A DNA stretch of 64,000 bases from Planctomycetota bacterium. GTDB taxonomy: Bacteria; Planctomycetota; Planctomycetia; Planctomycetales; Planctomycetaceae. The stretch spans positions 1 through 64,000 of the forward strand of contig JAFEBS010000033.1 in NCBI GenBank assembly GCA_018242525.1, read 5' to 3'. The translations under genes were made by a program, and so were the position numbers. Below, one piece after another: positions 46,368-55,073 of the stretch. Position 1 is the first letter of the stretch, and each line of letters begins with the position of its first letter. A model generated the notes under the pieces. It was not told the DNA's origin and ran no database searches. It saw nothing but the letters and a program-made list of their open reading frames with translations.

Positions 46368-47309
46368 ATGTTGGTTGCCGACAACCTTCGCGATTCGAAG
46401 ATACCGCTCAACAACGGGTCCGGTGCAATTCCCGCACTCGGCTTTGGAACACTCATTCCCGACCCCGTCGCAACCAGGGTTGCGACCAAGTCGGCGCTGG
46501 AAGCAGGATTTCGCCTGCTCGACACTTCGGAACGGTACCGAACGGAAGGCGAGGTCGGGGAGGCGATGCAGGAGGTGTTCAGTGCGGGAAAGATCCGGCG
46601 TGAGGATGTGTTTGTCATCACGAAGCTGTGGAACACGAATCATCGTCCCGAACGCGTCAAGCCTGCGTTCGAGGCGAGTCTCAAGAGGCTCAAACTGGAA
46701 TTCGTCAATCTTTACCTGATCCACACCCCCTTTGCGTTCCAACCCGGGGACGAGCAAGACCCCAGGGATTCCAGCGGCAATGTGATCTATGACAAGTCCG
46801 TGACGTTGCTGGAGACATGGGAGGCACTGGAGAGCCTGGTCGACGAGGGGCGGTGTCGGGCGATCGGATTATCCGACGTCAACCTGGAACAAGTGAAAGG
46901 CATCGTGGATGTCGCACGGATCAAGCCTGCCGTTGTCCACGTTGAGTCTCATCCTTACCTTCCCGAATGGGACCTGTTGAACTACTGCAAACAGAATGGC
47001 ATTGTACTGCAAGCCTTCGCGGCACTGGGGCACAGTAGCGAGCCCAAGTTGCTGGAAGATCCCGTCGTCACCGCGGTTGCGAATCGCGTCAAAAAGACAC
47101 CGGCCCAGGTTCTGCTCGCCTGGGCGATCCAGCGCGGGACCGCCCTCCTGACCACCTCGAAGACACCCGCCCGCATCAAGGAGAACTTTGATGTCTCGGC
47201 CATTCCTGAAGACGCAGTTCGCGAGATCACGCAAGACATCAAGTTGCGAGTCCGGTTTAACGCCGTTGTCGAGACCGGCGTTCCCGGCTTCATTCCTCGA
47301 GGCAAATAG
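46368..47309 (+). CDS. Aldo/keto reductase (aldose-reductase-like)
   Basis: A 313-residue AKR. ATG 46368 follows AGGGAG at six bases, better than ATG 46347, which would overlap the previous stop. Catalytic residues: Asp and Tyr in RLLDTSERY, Lys in FVITKLWN, His in LYLIHTPF. The cofactor end reads TTSKTPARIKENFDV, typical of NADPH-specific members. Last gene of the tightly spaced redox run; substrate likely a small aldehyde or ketone. Confidence 0.94.
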   Translation: MLVADNLRDSKIPLNNGSGAIPALGFGTLIPDPVATRVATKSALEAGFRLLDTSERYRTEGEVGEAMQEVFSAGKIRREDVFVITKLWNTNHRPERVKPAFEASLKRLKLEFVNLYLIHTPFAFQPGDEQDPRDSSGNVIYDKSVTLLETWEALESLVDEGRCRAIGLSDVNLEQVKGIVDVARIKPAVVHVESHPYLPEWDLLNYCKQNGIVLQAFAALGHSSEPKLLEDPVVTAVANRVKKTPAQVLLAWAIQRGTALLTTSKTPARIKENFDVSAIPEDAVREITQDIKLRVRFNAVVETGVPGFIPRGK

Positions 47310-47781
47310 TGCTGTGAATGACTTCGCGCGACCCAGGGTAGCCGCCAGGCGCGGCAACCCTGGGCTTTCAGGCGAAACTCCTTGCGGAGTAAAAGACGTC
47401 CTTCGCCCAAACTCTTGCGAGTTTGATTCCATCTGAAAACACTGGCCCGAGAATTGTTACCCGCGTCAGGTGGCACCACCCCGAATCACTACCGTTGTTC
47501 TTCGGTATTGGTTCTTCGCCCCAATACCAAAGTCCAATAGTCGACTCTCTTCGCGGCCTCTAACCTTAACTCGGCCAGGCAGCGAATCGCATTGCAGAAT
47601 GTCGGGAGGAAATGGCGAAGGCCTGAAAACTGTGGCGCGATACGGCAGCGATGATCGAGTTGGACACGCATCGACGAATCTCCCTGATTCATGCAACGCG
47701 ATTGAGGAACTCTCAGACGGAGTGTTCCTACGCTACTTTTGTGTCCCAATGTGTAATGTGCACCATTAATGGTGGCCAACT
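47310..47781. repeat. Intergenic region with decayed palindromic repeats
   Basis: About 470 bp without a gene. It begins with a stem-loop ACCCAGGGTAGCCGC / GCGGCAACCCTGGG (about 47333-47368) that may end the upstream operon, then small hairpins (ACTCCTTGCGGAGT and AACTCTTGCGAGTT), a family D repeat (47504-47538), and a degraded copy of the family C surroundings (about 47590-47700, containing GAGTTGGACACGCATCGACG). Confidence 0.6.
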
Positions 47782-49251
47782 ATGGCTGGAGAAACACGAA
47801 AATACGACCTGATCGTCATCGGCGGTGGACCTGCCGGAATATTCGGTGCGACGACTGGCGCGATGGCGGGAATGTCTGTGGCGCTCATCGACCGCAATCA
47901 TGAGCTGGGCGGTGCCGGAATCAACACAGGGACTGTACCGAGCAAGACACTTCGTGAGACGGCTCTTGCACTGTCGGGCATGCGGTCGCGCGACTTGTAT
48001 GGAGTCGATCTGTCACTCCGTCGCGAAGTCACGATCGCCGATCTCCTGTATCATGAGCGTCGGGTTCAGAGCGGCTTGAATGCCATGTTTGCGCAGCGGC
48101 TTGAGGCAGTTCATACCGATTTGCATTACGGAACCGCGCAGTTCCTGAATCCAAATGTCATCCAGGTGACCAGGCCACCCGGCCAGGATAATGGACCGCC
48201 GACGGGTGTTGAAGTGTTGCACGGTGACAACTTCCTGATCGCAACTGGTTCCGCACCGGTTCGACCACGCGTCTTTCCATTTGGTCCCGGTGTCTACGAC
48301 TCCGACACGATCCTGGAACTGAAGCGGCTGCCGAAGTCGCTGGCGGTGATTGGCGCGGGAGTGATCGGAATCGAGTATGCATGTACGTTTGCCGCGCTGG
48401 GGGTTGAGGTTCACGTGGTCGACGGTCGGGATGCGATTTTGCCGTTTCTCGACGACGAAGTGTCGCAGACGCTGGCCCGTGCAATGTTAAAGCACGGCGT
48501 CAGGTTCCACTTGAACGAGCGTGCTGAGCAGTGCTCTGTGCTCGCCCCCGGCGGTCACGATCATTTGCCGCATGTTGCGCTGAGACTCACTTCCGGAACG
48601 GATCTTGTGCTTGAGGGAGTGCTTGTTGCTGCAGGACGAAAGAGCAACGTCCAATCGCTGGATCTGGATGCCGCCGGGGTCATCGTTGAGGAACGAGGGA
48701 TGGTCCCTGTGGACGAGCACTACCGGACGAACGTACCGCACATCTACGCCGCCGGCGACGTGATCGGCTTCCCCGCACTGGCGTCGACGAGCATCGAACA
48801 GGGACGCCGGGCTGTCTTGCACGCCGTGGGCCAACGAGGGCATGACGGCCTTCCAAAGCAGTTGCCACACGGCATCTACACCATTCCAGAAATCGGGTCG
48901 GTCGGAGAAACGGAGCAGACGCTGCGGCAACAGGGTGTGGAGATCGTTGTCGGGCGCGCCTTCTATCGTGATAGCGCACGGGGACGGATTATCGGCGACG
49001 ATGAGGGGTTCCTGAAGCTGATCTTCGACGCCCGCCAGATGAAACTTCTGGGTGCTCACGTGATCGGTGAGCAGGCCACTGATGTGGTACACATCGGGCA
49101 CTTCGTCATGCTCGCCGGCGGCGGAGCAGAGATGCTCGACGACGCGTGTTTCAACATGCCGACGCTCGGTGCACTTTATAAGTTTGCGGCGTTCGATGCG
49201 TTGCGGCAGCGTGGATTCCAGCCGTCAGTTCAAGAAAGGACCATCGTATGA
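47782..49251 (+). CDS. sthA: Si-specific NAD(P)+ transhydrogenase
   Basis: A 489-residue soluble flavoprotein that swaps hydride between NADPH and NAD+. N-terminal FAD motif DLIVIGGGPAGIFGA, NAD(P) motif AVIGAGVIGIEYACTF, and FAD motif IYAAGDVIGFP are in order, with the C-terminal dimerisation domain after about residue 350. The related disulfide reductases have GGxCxxxGCxPSK; here the segment is GGAGINTGTVPSK, with Gly46 and Thr51 at the two Cys positions, consistent with a non-disulfide transhydrogenase. ATG overlaps nothing upstream; its 3' end overlaps the next gene by 4 bp (ATGA). Confidence 0.93.
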   Translation: MAGETRKYDLIVIGGGPAGIFGATTGAMAGMSVALIDRNHELGGAGINTGTVPSKTLRETALALSGMRSRDLYGVDLSLRREVTIADLLYHERRVQSGLNAMFAQRLEAVHTDLHYGTAQFLNPNVIQVTRPPGQDNGPPTGVEVLHGDNFLIATGSAPVRPRVFPFGPGVYDSDTILELKRLPKSLAVIGAGVIGIEYACTFAALGVEVHVVDGRDAILPFLDDEVSQTLARAMLKHGVRFHLNERAEQCSVLAPGGHDHLPHVALRLTSGTDLVLEGVLVAAGRKSNVQSLDLDAAGVIVEERGMVPVDEHYRTNVPHIYAAGDVIGFPALASTSIEQGRRAVLHAVGQRGHDGLPKQLPHGIYTIPEIGSVGETEQTLRQQGVEIVVGRAFYRDSARGRIIGDDEGFLKLIFDARQMKLLGAHVIGEQATDVVHIGHFVMLAGGGAEMLDDACFNMPTLGALYKFAAFDALRQRGFQPSVQERTIV

Positions 49252-50711
49252 CTCGCGAGCGGACGTTGCCCAATTTCGTCAATGGCACATGGTCGACTCC
49301 ATCAGCCGTCGAGTTTCTGCCAGTGCTCAACCCGGCAACAGGAGAAACGATTGCCAGGATGCCGCTCTCGGATGGAACTGCGGTCGATGCCGCGGTCCGC
49401 GCGGCAGATGTGGCGTTCAAGTCATGGTCGCGCACACCTGTCGTCGACCGGGTCCAGTTCGTGTTCAAGTTCAAATTCCTGCTCGAACAACACCTTGAAG
49501 AACTCGCTCGCACGATTGTCGATGAATGCGGAAAGACGCGGCAGGAGGCACTGGGTGAATTGCGGCGGGGCATCGAAAATGTCGAGGTGGCTTGCGGCAT
49601 CCCCAGCCTGTTGCAGGGATACAACAACGAAGAGATCGCAGCCGGAATCGACGAGCACCTCTTTCGCCAGCCGCTGGGAGTCGTCGCTGCCATCACCCCC
49701 TTTAATTTTCCCGCCATGATTCCATTGTGGTTCCTTTCGTATGCCATCGCCTGTGGGAATAGCATTATTCTGAAACCCAGCGAGCAGACGCCGATGGCCT
49801 GCGGGCGGCTTTTCGAGTTGCTCGCCGAGACGGGGCTTCCCAAGGGCGTGGCGCAACTGGTACACGGCGGAAAGGAGACCGTCGAGGCGTTGGTCGACCA
49901 TCCGCTGGTGCAGGCGGTGTCGTTGGTCGGATCGACCGAGACGGCACGGGCCGTCTATCGCCGGGCGACCGCGCTGGGAAAGCGGGCTCAATGTAACGGA
50001 GGGGCAAAAAACCCGGTGATCATCCTGCCCGATGCCGACATGAAACTGGCGACGCAGAGCGTGGCCGACAGCACCTTCGGCTGTGCGGGGCAGCGGTGCC
50101 TGGGGACGTCGCTGGCAATCACCGTCGGCGAGGCTCGACGGCCATTTACCGAGGCAATCTCGGCGGCCGCGTCCGAGCGGCGGGTGGGTTACGGTGGTGA
50201 CGAAGGAGTCCAGATGGGCCCGGTGATATCGCGGAAGAGCCAGGCGCGAATCGAGAAACTGATTGCAGCCGGGATCCGCGAAGGAGGCGTCGCGCGTGTC
50301 GAAGGACGCGGACGAAAGGCGAGCGGACTCGCAAATGGCTCATTCGTGTTTCCGACAGTCCTCGACAATGTCGCTCCGCAGGGAGAAATCGCCCGCACTG
50401 AGATCTTCGGGCCCGTCCTGGGACTCATCGCAGTGGACAGCCTGGAAGAGGCGATCGAACTGGTCAACAACGCCCGCTACGGAAACATGGCATGCCTGTT
50501 TACGTCGAGCGGCGCGGCAGCGCGCACGTTCCGACATGACGTTGCCGCCGGAAACATCGGCATCAACGTCAAGGACGCCGCGCCGATGGCCTTCTTTTCG
50601 TTCGGCGGAACCAAGGAGAGTTTCTTCGGCGACCTGCATCCCCAGGGGCGGCACGCCGTCGAATTCTACACGCAAACAAAAGTCGTCATCGAACACTGGC
50701 CTCGCCGGTGA
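49248..50711 (+). CDS. mmsA: CoA-acylating methylmalonate-semialdehyde dehydrogenase-like protein
   Basis: A 487-residue aldehyde dehydrogenase. Motifs: ITPFNFPAMIPLWFL, the acyl/CoA-type segment QCNGGAKNPVIILPDAD, the nucleophile region FGCAGQRCLGTS, and EIFGPVLGLI. GGAKNP and the FGCAGQRC context are typical of MmsA, which makes propionyl-CoA or acetyl-CoA in valine, pyrimidine or inositol breakdown. A close non-CoA relative cannot be excluded. It starts inside the sthA stop (ATGA), so the two are translationally coupled. Confidence 0.92.
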   Translation: MTRERTLPNFVNGTWSTPSAVEFLPVLNPATGETIARMPLSDGTAVDAAVRAADVAFKSWSRTPVVDRVQFVFKFKFLLEQHLEELARTIVDECGKTRQEALGELRRGIENVEVACGIPSLLQGYNNEEIAAGIDEHLFRQPLGVVAAITPFNFPAMIPLWFLSYAIACGNSIILKPSEQTPMACGRLFELLAETGLPKGVAQLVHGGKETVEALVDHPLVQAVSLVGSTETARAVYRRATALGKRAQCNGGAKNPVIILPDADMKLATQSVADSTFGCAGQRCLGTSLAITVGEARRPFTEAISAAASERRVGYGGDEGVQMGPVISRKSQARIEKLIAAGIREGGVARVEGRGRKASGLANGSFVFPTVLDNVAPQGEIARTEIFGPVLGLIAVDSLEEAIELVNNARYGNMACLFTSSGAAARTFRHDVAAGNIGINVKDAAPMAFFSFGGTKESFFGDLHPQGRHAVEFYTQTKVVIEHWPRR

Positions 50712-50736
50712 GCAAGAGTTCCGACGAGGTATCGGG

Positions 50737-51366
50737 TTAACGGCCCGGTTCGGCTGCCGCTCGCAATCGTTCCGCCATTTTCACCAGTTCGGCGATTGAT
50801 GTCGCGTGCATTTTTTCCATGACCTTCCCGCGGTGAGCCTTGACCGTGATTTCGCTGATGCCCAGTTGGGCCGCGACTTGTTTGTTCATCAAGCCGGAAA
50901 CCACCAGAGTCATGACTTCGCGCTCGCGTGGTGTGAGGGACGCGAGGCGCTGGCGGAGTTGCTGCATTTCGGTTTGCAGGGCGAGTGTCGATTCGCTGCG
51001 CTCGATGGCCTCGCGAATGGCGTTGAGCAGGTCGTCGTCGCTGAAGGGTTTGGTGAGGAACTCGACTGCGCCGGCCTTCATGGCGCGGACCGTCTTGGGC
51101 ACATCACCGAAGCCGGAAATGAAAATGATTGGCATCTCATTGCGGTCACCGGCGATGAACTCCTGAAGTTCAAGCCCGTTCAGTCCCGGCAAAGTCAGGT
51201 CGAGCACGAGACAGCTTGGAGTGACTGCGCGCGGACGGGCGAGAAACTCATCGGCGGAGGGAAATGCTTCGGGCCGCCAGCCTTCGCAGCGGATCAGCGA
51301 CTCCAGTGACTCCCTCACTGAGATATCATCGTCGACGACGAATACAATTGGCGTTTCCCGGGTCAT
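50737..51366 (-). CDS. FixJ-type response regulator (receiver + LuxR HTH)
   Basis: A 209-residue regulator. The receiver has the acidic pair in FVVDDD, phospho-acceptor Asp56 in [10 protein letters not shown] and Lys106 in FLTKPF. The C-terminal LuxR/GerE helix-turn-helix (about 140-200) reads [20 protein letters not shown] and [17 protein letters not shown]. It is last in a four-gene minus-strand signalling operon, 28 bp after the stand-alone receiver. Its targets are unknown; the convergent redox cluster is a candidate. Confidence 0.95.
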   Translation of the reverse strand: MTRETPIVFVVDDDISVRESLESLIRCEGWRPEAFPSADEFLARPRAVTPSCLVLDLTLPGLNGLELQEFIAGDRNEMPIIFISGFGDVPKTVRAMKAGAVEFLTKPFSDDDLLNAIREAIERSESTLALQTEMQQLRQRLASLTPREREVMTLVVSGLMNKQVAAQLGISEITVKAHRGKVMEKMHATSIAELVKMAERLRAAAEPGR

Positions 51367-51394
51367 GGCGCACCTCGATTGGACAGATTACCGT

Positions 51395-51766
51395 CTACTG
51401 TAATGCCAGGGCGGCGCACATCGCCTGAAACAAGGCCGTGTCGCTGAACGGCTTGAGCAGGCAGGCGACCGCACCATCTTCGACCACGGCTTTCCGAACG
51501 GTTTCATCCTTGTGCGCGGTGATGAACACGATCGGGATCCGTTGCTTGCGAAGCTTCAATTCACGCTGAACGTCGAAGCCGCTCATCCCCGGCATGGCGA
51601 TGTCCAGAATGAGACATTTCGTGTGCTCCGCATATTCGGACGCGAGGAATTCCTCGCCTGATCGAAACGGCTGCACCGCAAATCCAAATTCTCTCAGCAG
51701 GTCGGGCAACGATTCGCGTACGGATTCGTCATCATCAACCACCGAGACCAGCGAGCGAATGTCCAT
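51395..51766 (-). CDS. Stand-alone receiver domain protein
   Basis: A 123-residue CheY-like protein with no output domain: acidic pair in VVDDDES, Asp55 in CLILDIAMPG, Thr in FITAHKD and Lys105 in LLKPF. The ATG shares one base with the kinase stop codon (TAATG), so translation is coupled. It probably takes phosphate from the upstream kinase as an intermediate or sink, or competes with the FixJ-type regulator. Confidence 0.94.
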   Translation of the reverse strand: MDIRSLVSVVDDDESVRESLPDLLREFGFAVQPFRSGEEFLASEYAEHTKCLILDIAMPGMSGFDVQRELKLRKQRIPIVFITAHKDETVRKAVVEDGAVACLLKPFSDTALFQAMCAALALQ

Positions 51767-53937
51767 TACAGATTCCTCGCAACTTCCGCGGGTGAGTTGG
51801 CGGCGGATCCTCGAGACGAGTTCGGCGGGACCTCGACGAACTCGCTACTGGGGCTCCGAGGAATGCAGAACGAAAATGTCGTACCGGGGCCGTCGTTTGG
51901 CCTGGCCCAGATGCGGCCCTGATGATTTTCGATAATCGATCGACTGACCGCCAGCCCGATTCCCATGCCGCCGCTTTTGGTCGTGTAAAACGGATCGAAA
52001 GCCCGGCTGGCGGCCTGCGAATCGAGACCGACCCCGGTGTCCTGCACGGACAGGCACACGTGGTCGGCCTCATCGCGTCGTGTTCGGAGCAGTAACTGTC
52101 GCGAGCGGTCGTGGACGTCGATCATGGCGTCGGACGCGTTCTGCACAAGGTTCATGATGACCTGCTGAAGCTGCACGCGATCACCTGCCACCAGTGGTAA
52201 ATCGTCGGCCAGTTCGGACCGCAGACTCACACGAGCGCGTTGCAGCATGTTCAACAACAGGGCGATCACTTCTCGCGCGGCTTCGTTCAGATCAACAGTC
52301 TCGGTGGCGGCCTGCCGCTTACTGAACAAGGCCCGCAACCGGGAGATAACGTCTGCAGCGCGATTGCCGTCGCGAATCGTGCGGCGTGCCGTTTCACGCG
52401 CGCCTTCGACATTTGGAGGATCGGCATTGAGCATTCGCAAGCAGGTGCTGGCGTTGGTGACGATGCCGGAGAGCGGTTGGTTGACTTCGTGCGCAATCGC
52501 CGCGGTCAACTGGGCCATCGTCATCACCTGCGACAAGTTGGCCAGTTCTGCCTGTGTGTGGCGCAATGTTTCCTGCGCCTGTTTCCAATCGTGCATGTCG
52601 ACCACTGTGCCATGCCATTTCAAGATGCAGCCATCCTTGTCGAGCAGTGGCAGTGCATTCATCACGCACCAGCGATGCGTGTTGCCCGAGGCGTGAATGG
52701 CTCGAACCTCAACTCGATACGGTGTTCCACCGGCGACGCAGGCGGCCCATTCTCGAGCCGCTGCATCGACATCGTCAGGGTGAATCAGCCTGGTCCAGCC
52801 ATCGCCCATGATTTCGTCGGCAGCGACGCCAGTGTAGTCGAGAAACCGAGTATTGCAGTAATCGATGGCACCGTCGGGCGTGGCACTCCAGAGCATTTCT
52901 GGAATCGTTTCCGTCATCTGGCGCAAATTGAGTTCGCTCTGGCGCAGCTTTTCCTGCGCACGCCTGGATTCTGTGATGTCTCGAACGAAGGCACTGAAGA
53001 CCCAGTCGTCGCCGACTTTAAGGGGAATGACTTCCAGCTCTACAGGAAACTCGACGCCGTCGCGGCGGAACGAGTTGACCTCGATCCGCCGCTGCAGCAG
53101 CGGACCTTCGCCGGTGGCCAGAAAATGCCGCAGTCCGTTCTCATGCGACATTCGTTGCGGCGGTGGAATAATCAATTCCGACATGCGCTGACCGATCGCT
53201 TCGTCGCTGCTCCAGCCGAACACAGTTTCGGCCTGCTTGTTCCAACTGGTAACCATTCCGGAAGCATCCATGGTGACGACCGCATTCAGTGCGGTGTCAA
53301 TGATCATTCGCGTTCGTTCCTCCGTCTTGCAGAGTTGCTGCTGGGAGAGTTCGAGTTCCTGGTTGGCGGCGGCAAGTTCTCTGGTTCGCTGTGCGACTCG
53401 CCGGTCAAGTTCGTCGGCCTGCCGCTTCTGTTCGTTACGTCGCCGAAAGTCGTGCAGCGCGATCACCGCCTGGTTGGACGCGACTCTCAGCAGAAGCTCC
53501 TCAGTCGGTCCGGGGAAATCCGATCGCTCCGCCCCGGCGACGAGCAGGCCCAGTTCTCCATGCAATCCGAGTTGCAGCGGCACGAACGACAGCGACCTGT
53601 CGCCAACGCGGCCATCAATCCGCGCGATCCACTTTTGGGGATCGTTTCCCATGAACTGCTGAAGCATTGCGCCGACTTCACCGGGTGGCATCGCCCGAGA
53701 TGAACTTGAATCCATCCGCGCCATTTCGACACCAGGTTCACCCTGTGGGTCTTTCAGATTCACATAGATCAATTCCAGGTGGAGCATGCGGTGCAGGACA
53801 TCGATGAGCGTGCGACCAATTTGTGAGGGATCACCGCCACTCCAGAGTGCGGGAAGTGCCATTGTGCTGATCAGGTCGCTGATGCAACGCTGCAGGCGTT
53901 TGACGTCTTCGCCGGAATGTTTCGCCTGAAGTTCCAT
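51766..53937 (-). CDS. PAS/GAF sensor histidine kinase
   Basis: A 723-residue kinase without obvious membrane helices. Order: GAF-like domain (about 20-165), a charged coiled coil (about 170-210), two PAS domains (about 210-330 with ALNAVVTMDASGMVTSWN, and 335-455 with the PAC stretch), HisKA with the phospho-His in AAIAHEVNQPLSG (about residue 481), and HATPase with N-box NLVQNASDAM and G1/G2 boxes DTGVGLD and GGMGIGLAVS. The likely cytoplasmic signal could be redox or a small ligand. Follows the MEDS gene by 2 bp. Confidence 0.94.
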   Translation of the reverse strand: MELQAKHSGEDVKRLQRCISDLISTMALPALWSGGDPSQIGRTLIDVLHRMLHLELIYVNLKDPQGEPGVEMARMDSSSSRAMPPGEVGAMLQQFMGNDPQKWIARIDGRVGDRSLSFVPLQLGLHGELGLLVAGAERSDFPGPTEELLLRVASNQAVIALHDFRRRNEQKRQADELDRRVAQRTRELAAANQELELSQQQLCKTEERTRMIIDTALNAVVTMDASGMVTSWNKQAETVFGWSSDEAIGQRMSELIIPPPQRMSHENGLRHFLATGEGPLLQRRIEVNSFRRDGVEFPVELEVIPLKVGDDWVFSAFVRDITESRRAQEKLRQSELNLRQMTETIPEMLWSATPDGAIDYCNTRFLDYTGVAADEIMGDGWTRLIHPDDVDAAAREWAACVAGGTPYRVEVRAIHASGNTHRWCVMNALPLLDKDGCILKWHGTVVDMHDWKQAQETLRHTQAELANLSQVMTMAQLTAAIAHEVNQPLSGIVTNASTCLRMLNADPPNVEGARETARRTIRDGNRAADVISRLRALFSKRQAATETVDLNEAAREVIALLLNMLQRARVSLRSELADDLPLVAGDRVQLQQVIMNLVQNASDAMIDVHDRSRQLLLRTRRDEADHVCLSVQDTGVGLDSQAASRAFDPFYTTKSGGMGIGLAVSRSIIENHQGRIWARPNDGPGTTFSFCIPRSPSSEFVEVPPNSSRGSAANSPAEVARNL

Positions 53938-53939
53938 GG

Positions 53940-54563
53940 TTATGCTCGTCGTTCACGCAGCTCACGCAAAAACTCTTCCGGTGGCACATAGAACGGATTG
54001 GACTGAAGAATGCCCCCAATGATGACCATCGGATGCGTCCGCATGATGTCGATGACAGTATCTCCGCCGAACTTCGCCAGATCGTAGACGCAAATGACGG
54101 CATCCTCGTGGCAACGCCACACGTCGTTCACGCGCGATTCGAACTCCACGAGATTGTCAATTTGAGATCTGACATCCGCTGCCCAATCCATCTGACAGAC
54201 GATCCGGCTGAGTGGATATCCCGCTTTGTCATTGCCGCTGGACAGTAGCTCGAATTCCTCCAGCATGCGATCCTGATCGAATCGGCCATCGCGCAGGTAT
54301 GTCTCGACGTTGGTTCGAAGCTCCAATTGCCCGCTCCTCTGGGCCGCGGGCGCGTCGATTCCTGCGGCCGTCAATTGCTGAAGATGATCCTGACATCGGT
54401 TCGGGTTGACGACATGAACGGCCTTGTGGCCACATTCGAACCCATCCTTAATGAATGGCAGCAGGACGCGATACTCTTCATCAGCACTGTTAAAGAAAGC
54501 GCACACATGGCGCACTTCCCCAAGCTGGGAACCGGCAAAAGGTATCGGGGCCGTTGACTTCAT
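53940..54563 (-). CDS. MEDS-domain (DcmR-like) sensory protein
   Basis: A 207-residue protein. ATG 54563 has AGGGAG upstream; the open frame to 55172 runs through repeats and is not coding. The segment GEVRHVCAFFNSADEEYRVL and LPFIKDGFECGHKAVHVV is characteristic of MEDS (methanogen/methylotroph DcmR sensory) domains, with YDLAKFGGDTVIDIMRTHP at the C-terminus. Known for regulating halomethane or C1 metabolism in DcmR. Here it opens the operon directly upstream of a histidine kinase, so it may present the signal to it. Confidence 0.88.
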   Translation of the reverse strand: MKSTAPIPFAGSQLGEVRHVCAFFNSADEEYRVLLPFIKDGFECGHKAVHVVNPNRCQDHLQQLTAAGIDAPAAQRSGQLELRTNVETYLRDGRFDQDRMLEEFELLSSGNDKAGYPLSRIVCQMDWAADVRSQIDNLVEFESRVNDVWRCHEDAVICVYDLAKFGGDTVIDIMRTHPMVIIGGILQSNPFYVPPEEFLRELRERRA

Positions 54564-55073
54564 GGCCTGCTCCCTGTTTGTGCGGTTCACTACTACGAGA
54601 GGATACGCCCCGCGCACCAATGGCCGCATTAGACTTTGGTATTGGTGTAACCGTCCTCTGAGCTCTGTGCAACTGGATACTTCTTTGCCTGCATCGTCAA
54701 ACAGCATCGGCGTTGTCTCACTGCATGCATTCAGAAGAGTTCTTAGTTCCTGGTTGTCATTGGTTGTCATAAACGCTGAACAAGCACCCTTCCATTGAAG
54801 AATGAACCAAGAACGAAGAACCGTGAACCAAGAACCTCTCCCTTTTGCATGCTGAACAAGCGTTGCTCCATTGAACCATGAACCAAAAACCAACTGATCT
54901 TCCACCAAAAATCGGTCGCTGATATGCTCGGCGGGCTTCGAAAAAGTGCAATCGAGTGCGGATTCAATTGTCGGGCCGAACCTGAGCCAGATCATAAACA
55001 CTTCAGGTACCGAGTGTTCGGGCTGAGCGGGTGTCGTGAACAGAATGATTCGACGCGTGGCGGAGCAAGTGGG
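54564..55073. repeat. Intergenic region with tandem TGAACCAAG-type repeats
   Basis: About 510 bp with no supported gene. A roughly 77-bp unit starting GCTGAACAAGC and containing CCATTGAA and ATGAACCAA occurs twice (from about 54773 and 54850), with shorter GAACCAAGAAC repeats within. A family D fragment (ACTTTGGTATTGG) is near 54633. On the minus strand the repeat reads as FLVHGS-like peptide frames that are not genes. Confidence 0.65.

Noticed and set aside
52240-53703. Long open frame antisense to the histidine kinase
   Set aside because: It is a 487-codon frame on the opposite strand of a clear kinase; GC-rich codon bias opens such frames. No domain is visible.
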